Shown here: positions 7,121-10,844 of the stretch, in pieces
How the letters are laid out: each line of letters starts with the position of its first letter
How positions within the stretch are numbered: position 1 is the stretch's first letter
Assembly: GCA_964654995.1 (NCBI GenBank)
Contig: CAZZKF010000080.1
Coordinates: forward strand, 1-10,844
Origin: CAZZKF01 sp964654995
GTDB taxonomy: Bacteria; Pseudomonadota; Alphaproteobacteria; CAZZKF01
DNA: 10,844 bases
Reading direction: 5' to 3'
Notes under the pieces: generated by a model
Database searches by the model: none
Seen by the model: the letters and a program-made list of their open reading frames with translations, nothing else
Told to the model about the DNA's origin: nothing
Translations under genes and position numbers: made by a program

Positions 7121-7969
7121 CTAGCCGATTCGGCCCGTCACATAGGCGCGGGTGCGCTCTTCGCGGGGCGTGGTGAACATCGCCTCGGTGGTGCCCTGCT
7201 CGACCATCTCGCCCATGTGGAAAAAGGCGGTGCGCTGCGAGACCCGGGCTGCCTGCTGCATCGAGTGGGTGACGATGACGATGGTATAGCGGCTGCGCAG
7301 CTCGTCGATCAGCTCCTCGATCTTGGCGGTGGCGATGGGATCGAGGGCCGAGCACGGCTCGTCCATCAGAATGACTTCCGGCTCGACGGCGATCGCCCGG
7401 GCGATGCACAGGCGCTGCTGCTGGCCGCCCGACAGGCCGGTGGCCGGCGCCGTCAGCCGATCTTTCACCTCGGCCCACAGGCCGGCGCGCTCGAGGCTGC
7501 GGATGACGATCGCATCCAGCTCCTCGCGGCCTTGGGCCAGGCCGTGGATGCGCGGGCCATAGGCGACGTTATCGTAAATCGATTTGGGAAACGGATTGGG
7601 CTTCTGGAAGACCATGCCGACGCGCCGGCGCAGCACCACGACGTCGACGTCCGGGGCATAGATATCGTCGCCATCAAGCCGGATCTCACCCTCCACCGTG
7701 CAGCCGACGATGACGTCGTTCATGCGGTTGAGGCAGCGCAGGTAGGTGGTCTTGCCGCAGCCCGACGGGCCGATCAAGGCAGTCACCGTGCGCCGCGGAA
7801 TATCGAGCGTGATGTCGTGGAGCGCGCGTAGCCCGTTGTACGCGACGCTGACGTTGCGGGTCTCGAACTTGGGGCGGTTGTGGCCGGGACCGGGTGCGGA
7901 GGCGTCATCCCCGGCCGGTTTCGGCACAACGACGGTTTCGGGGCGGAACGGGCTACCAGCGTTGTTCAT
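7121..7969 (-). CDS. pstB: Phosphate ABC transporter ATPase PstB
   Basis: 282 residues. This is the ATPase that powers phosphate import; it works as a dimer under the PstC/PstA channel. All motifs are intact: Walker A GPSGCGKTT at 67-75, Q-loop Q122 in MVFQKPNPFP, ABC signature LSGGQQQR at 179-186, Walker B VILMDEP at 199-205, the D-loop SALD after it, and switch histidine H235 in VTHSMQQA. NPFPKSIYDNVAYGPR and the ending YVTGRIG are typical of PstB. The N-terminus has about 30 extra, Pro-rich residues compared with E. coli PstB (257). The ATG at 7969 lies inside the end of pstA (17-base overlap) and has GAGG just before it. Confidence 0.97.
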   Translation of the reverse strand: MNNAGSPFRPETVVVPKPAGDDASAPGPGHNRPKFETRNVSVAYNGLRALHDITLDIPRRTVTALIGPSGCGKTTYLRCLNRMNDVIVGCTVEGEIRLDGDDIYAPDVDVVVLRRRVGMVFQKPNPFPKSIYDNVAYGPRIHGLAQGREELDAIVIRSLERAGLWAEVKDRLTAPATGLSGGQQQRLCIARAIAVEPEVILMDEPCSALDPIATAKIEELIDELRSRYTIVIVTHSMQQAARVSQRTAFFHMGEMVEQGTTEAMFTTPREERTRAYVTGRIG

Positions 7970-9236
7970 GTCTCTGCCTCAAAAGGATCGCCGCCAGGTT
8001 CATGACCACCAGGAACGCCAGCAGGACCAGGATCGCACCGGCGGTCTTCTCGACAAAGGCGCGCTCGGGGCTGTCGGCCCACAAGTATACCTGAACGGGA
8101 AGCGTCGTGGCGGGATCCAGAACAGTCGACGGCGGATCGACGATGAACGCGATCATGCCGATCATCAGCAAGGGCGCGGTTTCGCCCAGCGCCCGGGCCA
8201 TGCCGATGATCGATCCGGTCAGGATGCCAGGCAGCGCCAGCGGCACCACATGGTGGAAAATCGTCTGAATCTCGCTGGCGCCGAGCGCCAGGGCGGCCTC
8301 GCGAATCGACGGCGGGACCGATCGGATGGCGGCGCGCGACGCGATGATGATGGTCGGCAGCGTCATCAGCGCCAGCACCAGCCCGCCGACCAGCGAGGCC
8401 GAGCGCGGCAGGCCGAAGACATTGAGGAACATGGCCAGGCCCAGAAGCCCGAAGATGATCGAGGGGACGGCGGCGAGATTGTTGATGTTGACCTCGATGA
8501 AGTCGGTCCAGCGGTTCTTGGGTGCCAGTTCCTCGAGAAAGATGGCGGCGGCGACACCGAGCACAAAGGCGACGACGAAGCAGACGGCGAGCGTCAGGAT
8601 CGAGCCGTAGAGCGCACCCTTGATGCCGGCCATTTCCGGATCACGGGAATCGGCATTGGTAAAGAACGTGGTGTTGAATGCCAGGCGGATGCCGCCCTGG
8701 TCGCGCAAGTTCTTGAGCCAGTCGATCTGGCGGGGGCTCAAGCGGCCGGTCATGGTGCCGTCGCGAAGCCGGCCTTCCTTTTCCACCACGTCGATGTCGG
8801 CCGCAGCCGGCAGCCAGAAACGGCGTGTCTGGCCGATCAGGCCGGGATCGCGGATCAGGGCATCGCGCAACTGATATTCGGCGCCAACGCTGAGCAGCCG
8901 GTAAAGGGCGCGCTTGTCGCGCCGCGAGCGCGCGTCCGGGAACGCTTCCCTCAGGGCCGCACGGACCAGTCCGGTGTAATTGGCCCGGGCCAGCTCCTCG
9001 GTGTCGGCCGGAGTTTCGATGCCCAGGATGTCGGGTGAAAAGGTGATGTCCAGGCGAAGCTCGGTGCGCAGAAAGGCGCCATAGCCGCGCACCGCGATGA
9101 TCACCAGCAACAGGAGAAGGAAGCCCAGCGCCAGCCAGATGGCGAGGGCGCCGAGACGCCGAAACCGGCGCTCGGCGGCGTGGCGCTTGCGCAAACGTGC
9201 GTCGGCGGCAAACGATCTGTCCGGTTTCTCAGTCAT
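7953..9236 (-). CDS. pstA: Phosphate ABC transporter permease PstA, long form
   Basis: 427 residues, about 130 more than E. coli PstA. It forms half of the phosphate channel. A basic cytoplasmic N-terminus and TM1 (about 28-52) are followed by a soluble, probably periplasmic region at about 53-200, rich in charged residues. This arrangement is known in proteobacterial PstA proteins as the DUF3333 extension. The permease core follows, with TM segments at about 208-235, 249-275, 280-300, 335-366 and 396-419. The cytoplasmic EAA loop that docks on PstB is seen as EAALALGASEIQTIFHHV followed by PLALPGI (313-338). Its ATG overlaps the end of pstC by 8 bases (ATGACTGA) and its stop lies 17 bases inside pstB. 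The function of the extension is not known to me. Confidence 0.95.
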   Translation of the reverse strand: MTEKPDRSFAADARLRKRHAAERRFRRLGALAIWLALGFLLLLLVIIAVRGYGAFLRTELRLDITFSPDILGIETPADTEELARANYTGLVRAALREAFPDARSRRDKRALYRLLSVGAEYQLRDALIRDPGLIGQTRRFWLPAAADIDVVEKEGRLRDGTMTGRLSPRQIDWLKNLRDQGGIRLAFNTTFFTNADSRDPEMAGIKGALYGSILTLAVCFVVAFVLGVAAAIFLEELAPKNRWTDFIEVNINNLAAVPSIIFGLLGLAMFLNVFGLPRSASLVGGLVLALMTLPTIIIASRAAIRSVPPSIREAALALGASEIQTIFHHVVPLALPGILTGSIIGMARALGETAPLLMIGMIAFIVDPPSTVLDPATTLPVQVYLWADSPERAFVEKTAGAILVLLAFLVVMNLAAILLRQRHEQRW

Positions 9237-10185
9237 ATTGTTCGCGGTATTTGCGGATGATGTGCAAGGCCAGCATGTTGAGCCCCAGGGTGATGACGAA
9301 CAGCGCCAGGCCGAGCGCGAAGGCGGCCAGCGTCTTGGCGCTGTCGAATTCCTGATCGCCGGTGAGCAGCGCGACGATCTGAACCGTCACCGTGGTCACG
9401 GCGGCCAGCGGGTTGAAGGTGAGATTGGCCGCCATGCCGGCGGCCATCACCACGATCATGGTCTCGCCGATCACCCGCGAGGCGGCCAGCAGCACGCCGC
9501 CGGCAATGCCGGGAAGCGCCGCCGGCAGGATGATCTGGCGCACCGTCTCGGAGCGTGTCGCGCCGAGCGCCAGGGCCCCGTCGCGCAGGGCCTGGGGCAC
9601 CGCCGTCATCACGTCGTCCGAGATCGACGAGATCAAGGGCACGATCATCAGCCCCATCACCAGGCCGGCGGCAAGCGCGCTTTCGGACGCCACGTCGAGG
9701 CCCAATGCGGTGCCGGCGGCGCGGATCGCCGGGGCGACCGCCAATGCGGCGAAGAAGCCGTAGACCACGGTCGGCACCCCGGCGAGGATTTCCAGGGCCG
9801 GCTTGATCAGGCGGCGCTCACGTTGGCCGGCATATTCGGCCAGGTAGACGGCCGACATGACGCCCAGCGGCACGCCGACGGCCAACCCGACGGCACCGAT
9901 CAGCGCCGTGCCGACGAACAGGGGCACCGCCCCGAACGCCCCGGAGGCGCCGACCTGATCGGCGCGCAGCGCCGTTTGCGGGCTCCAGTCGAGGCCGAAC
10001 AGGAAGTCGAAGGGCGAGACCTCGCGGAAAAACCGCAGGGCCTCGAACAACAGCGAAAGCACGATCCCGAGGGTGACCAGAATTGCCACCGTCGAGCTGG
10101 CGATCAGAATGAACCTGATCGCCGCCTCGACGATGTGGCGCTGGGAGCGCCGGCCGGTCAGAGCTCGGGGGAGCGTTCCTGCCAT
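9229..10185 (-). CDS. pstC: Phosphate ABC transporter permease PstC
   Basis: 318 residues, almost the length of E. coli PstC (319). It is the second half of the phosphate channel. Six membrane segments are visible, beginning with FILIASSTVAILVTLGIVLS (25-44), then about 88-116, 131-155, 168-189, 225-255 and 285-309. The EAA loop that contacts PstB reads DGALALGATRSETVRQIILP (202-221) followed by AALPGI. A periplasmic stretch at about 50-85 contains FDFLFGLDWSP, typical of PstC. The ATG at 10185 is the only in-frame start after the pstS stop 26 bases upstream; its ribosome-binding site is weak, so coupling to pstS is likely. It lacks the large N-terminal extension found in many alphaproteobacterial PstC proteins. 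Confidence 0.95.
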   Translation of the reverse strand: MAGTLPRALTGRRSQRHIVEAAIRFILIASSTVAILVTLGIVLSLLFEALRFFREVSPFDFLFGLDWSPQTALRADQVGASGAFGAVPLFVGTALIGAVGLAVGVPLGVMSAVYLAEYAGQRERRLIKPALEILAGVPTVVYGFFAALAVAPAIRAAGTALGLDVASESALAAGLVMGLMIVPLISSISDDVMTAVPQALRDGALALGATRSETVRQIILPAALPGIAGGVLLAASRVIGETMIVVMAAGMAANLTFNPLAAVTTVTVQIVALLTGDQEFDSAKTLAAFALGLALFVITLGLNMLALHIIRKYREQYD

Positions 10186-10211
10186 CGGGATCTGTGCCGC
10201 CGTGCCGTCCG

Positions 10212-10844
10212 CTACTTCATCGGCTGGAAGCTGAGCACCTTGCGCGTCCAGGCCCGGCGTTCGTCGGTGCCCATCGGGATCAGCCCGCGATCGATCAGAT
10301 AGCCGTCCTCGCCGGTGGCGGCATCGCTGACGAATTCCTGAACATACCGCTTGAGGCCGGGGATGGTCTCGAGGTGGGCGGCTTTGACATAGAAGAACAG
10401 GGGGCGCGAAAGCGGATAGCTGCCGTCGGCGATGTTCTCGAAGGTCGCCTCGACGCCGTTGATCCGGCTGGCCTGAATCTGGTCGCTGTTCTGATCGAGA
10501 AAGCTGAACCCGAAAACGCCCACGGCGTCCGGATTGGCTTCCAGCTTGCCGACGATCAGGTTGTCGTTCTCGCCGGCCTCGATATAGGCGCCGTCCTCAC
10601 GAATGGCGTGGCAAAGCGACTTGTAGGCGGATTTATCTTTTTTCTTGAGCGCCTTGATCCAGGCAAAGGTCTTGCACCCGCCCTCCATTGCCAGTTCGGC
10701 AAAGGCGTCGCGCGTGCCCGACGTCGGTGGCGGCCCCAGAACCTCGATGCGGGTTGCCGGCAGTGCCGGGTTGACGTCGGCCCAGGTGCGATAGGGGTTG
10801 TCGATCAGCTTGCCCTCGCCGGCCGGCACCTTGCGGGCCAGCGC
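10212..10844 (-). CDS. pstS: Phosphate-binding protein PstS, 5' end outside window
   Basis: The C-terminal 210 residues are visible; the frame is open to the right edge, so the apparent GTG start at 10829 is internal. PstS is the periplasmic protein that captures phosphate and delivers it to PstC/PstA. The phosphate-binding signature TSGTRDAF is at visible residues 41-48, in GPPPTSGTRDAFAELA. VGVFGFSFLDQN, YPLSRPLFFYVK and the closing region are typical of PstS in the alphaproteobacterial style. Two Cys (in GGCKTF and SLCHAI) could form a disulfide. Full-length relatives have about 340 residues, so roughly 130 with the signal peptide are missing. It heads the visible operon; the promoter and any Pho box lie outside. 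Confidence 0.94.
   Translation of the reverse strand, partial: ALARKVPAGEGKLIDNPYRTWADVNPALPATRIEVLGPPPTSGTRDAFAELAMEGGCKTFAWIKALKKKDKSAYKSLCHAIREDGAYIEAGENDNLIVGKLEANPDAVGVFGFSFLDQNSDQIQASRINGVEATFENIADGSYPLSRPLFFYVKAAHLETIPGLKRYVQEFVSDAATGEDGYLIDRGLIPMGTDERRAWTRKVLSFQPMK

Noticed and set aside
7746..10302. Two long plus-strand frames (7746-9038 and 9097-10302) opposite pstA, pstC and the pst gene ends
   Set aside because: Products are rich in Arg, Gln, Asp, Gly and His without domains; the minus strand holds canonical permease sequences with EAA loops.
10827..10829. GTG considered as the start of the pstS frame
   Set aside because: The frame stays open to the right edge, and the protein at this point is already in the middle of a PstS fold, upstream of the phosphate-binding signature but without a signal peptide.
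1..10844. CRISPR arrays, tRNA or rRNA genes, insertion sequences, attachment sites
   Set aside because: I saw no regularly spaced repeats, no cloverleaf-like segments and no transposase or integrase; nearly all of the sequence is taken up by intact minus-strand genes.

Overview
The window is about 10.8 kb of GC-rich DNA from what looks like an alphaproteobacterium, possibly of the Rhodospirillales type. This placement rests on the high GC, the E. coli-length PstC beside a long PstA with an N-terminal extension, and the general protein style; it is an inference, not a match to a named genome. Every gene I can support lies on the minus strand, so transcription runs from the right edge to the left. 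The long plus-strand reading frames opposite these genes are shadows of GC-rich codon use.

Right part (about 10844 down to 5666): a high-affinity phosphate uptake and sensing operon in the order pstS (5' end outside the window), pstC, pstA, pstB, phoU, phoB. The genes are tightly packed: 26 bases separate pstS and pstC, pstC and pstA overlap by 8, pstA and pstB overlap by 17, 25 bases separate pstB and phoU, and phoU and phoB share an ATGA. PstS captures phosphate in the periplasm, PstC and PstA form the membrane channel, PstB hydrolyses ATP, PhoU passes the transporter's state to the sensor kinase, and PhoB is the response regulator. The kinase gene phoR and the promoter of the operon are not in the window.

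Middle (5665 to 5129): a 135-base gap follows phoB, then comes a small gene (5530 to 5216) for a secreted, His/Cys-containing protein of 104 residues. After it an 87-base gap carries nested inverted repeats just before the next gene.

Left part (5128 to 1): a tripartite heavy-metal efflux (HME-RND) system in the order czcC-like outer membrane factor, czcB-like periplasmic adaptor and czcA-like proton-driven pump. The pump gene is cut by the left edge after 874 codons. The substrate is probably a divalent metal, but the pump's helix-4 signature is not the classical CzcA one, so the exact ion is uncertain.

Most of the window is ordinary. The points worth a second look are the possible RNA switch that could pair with the czcC ribosome-binding region, the small His/Cys protein heading the efflux genes, the mixed signature of the pump, and the co-directional placement of metal efflux directly behind the phosphate operon.
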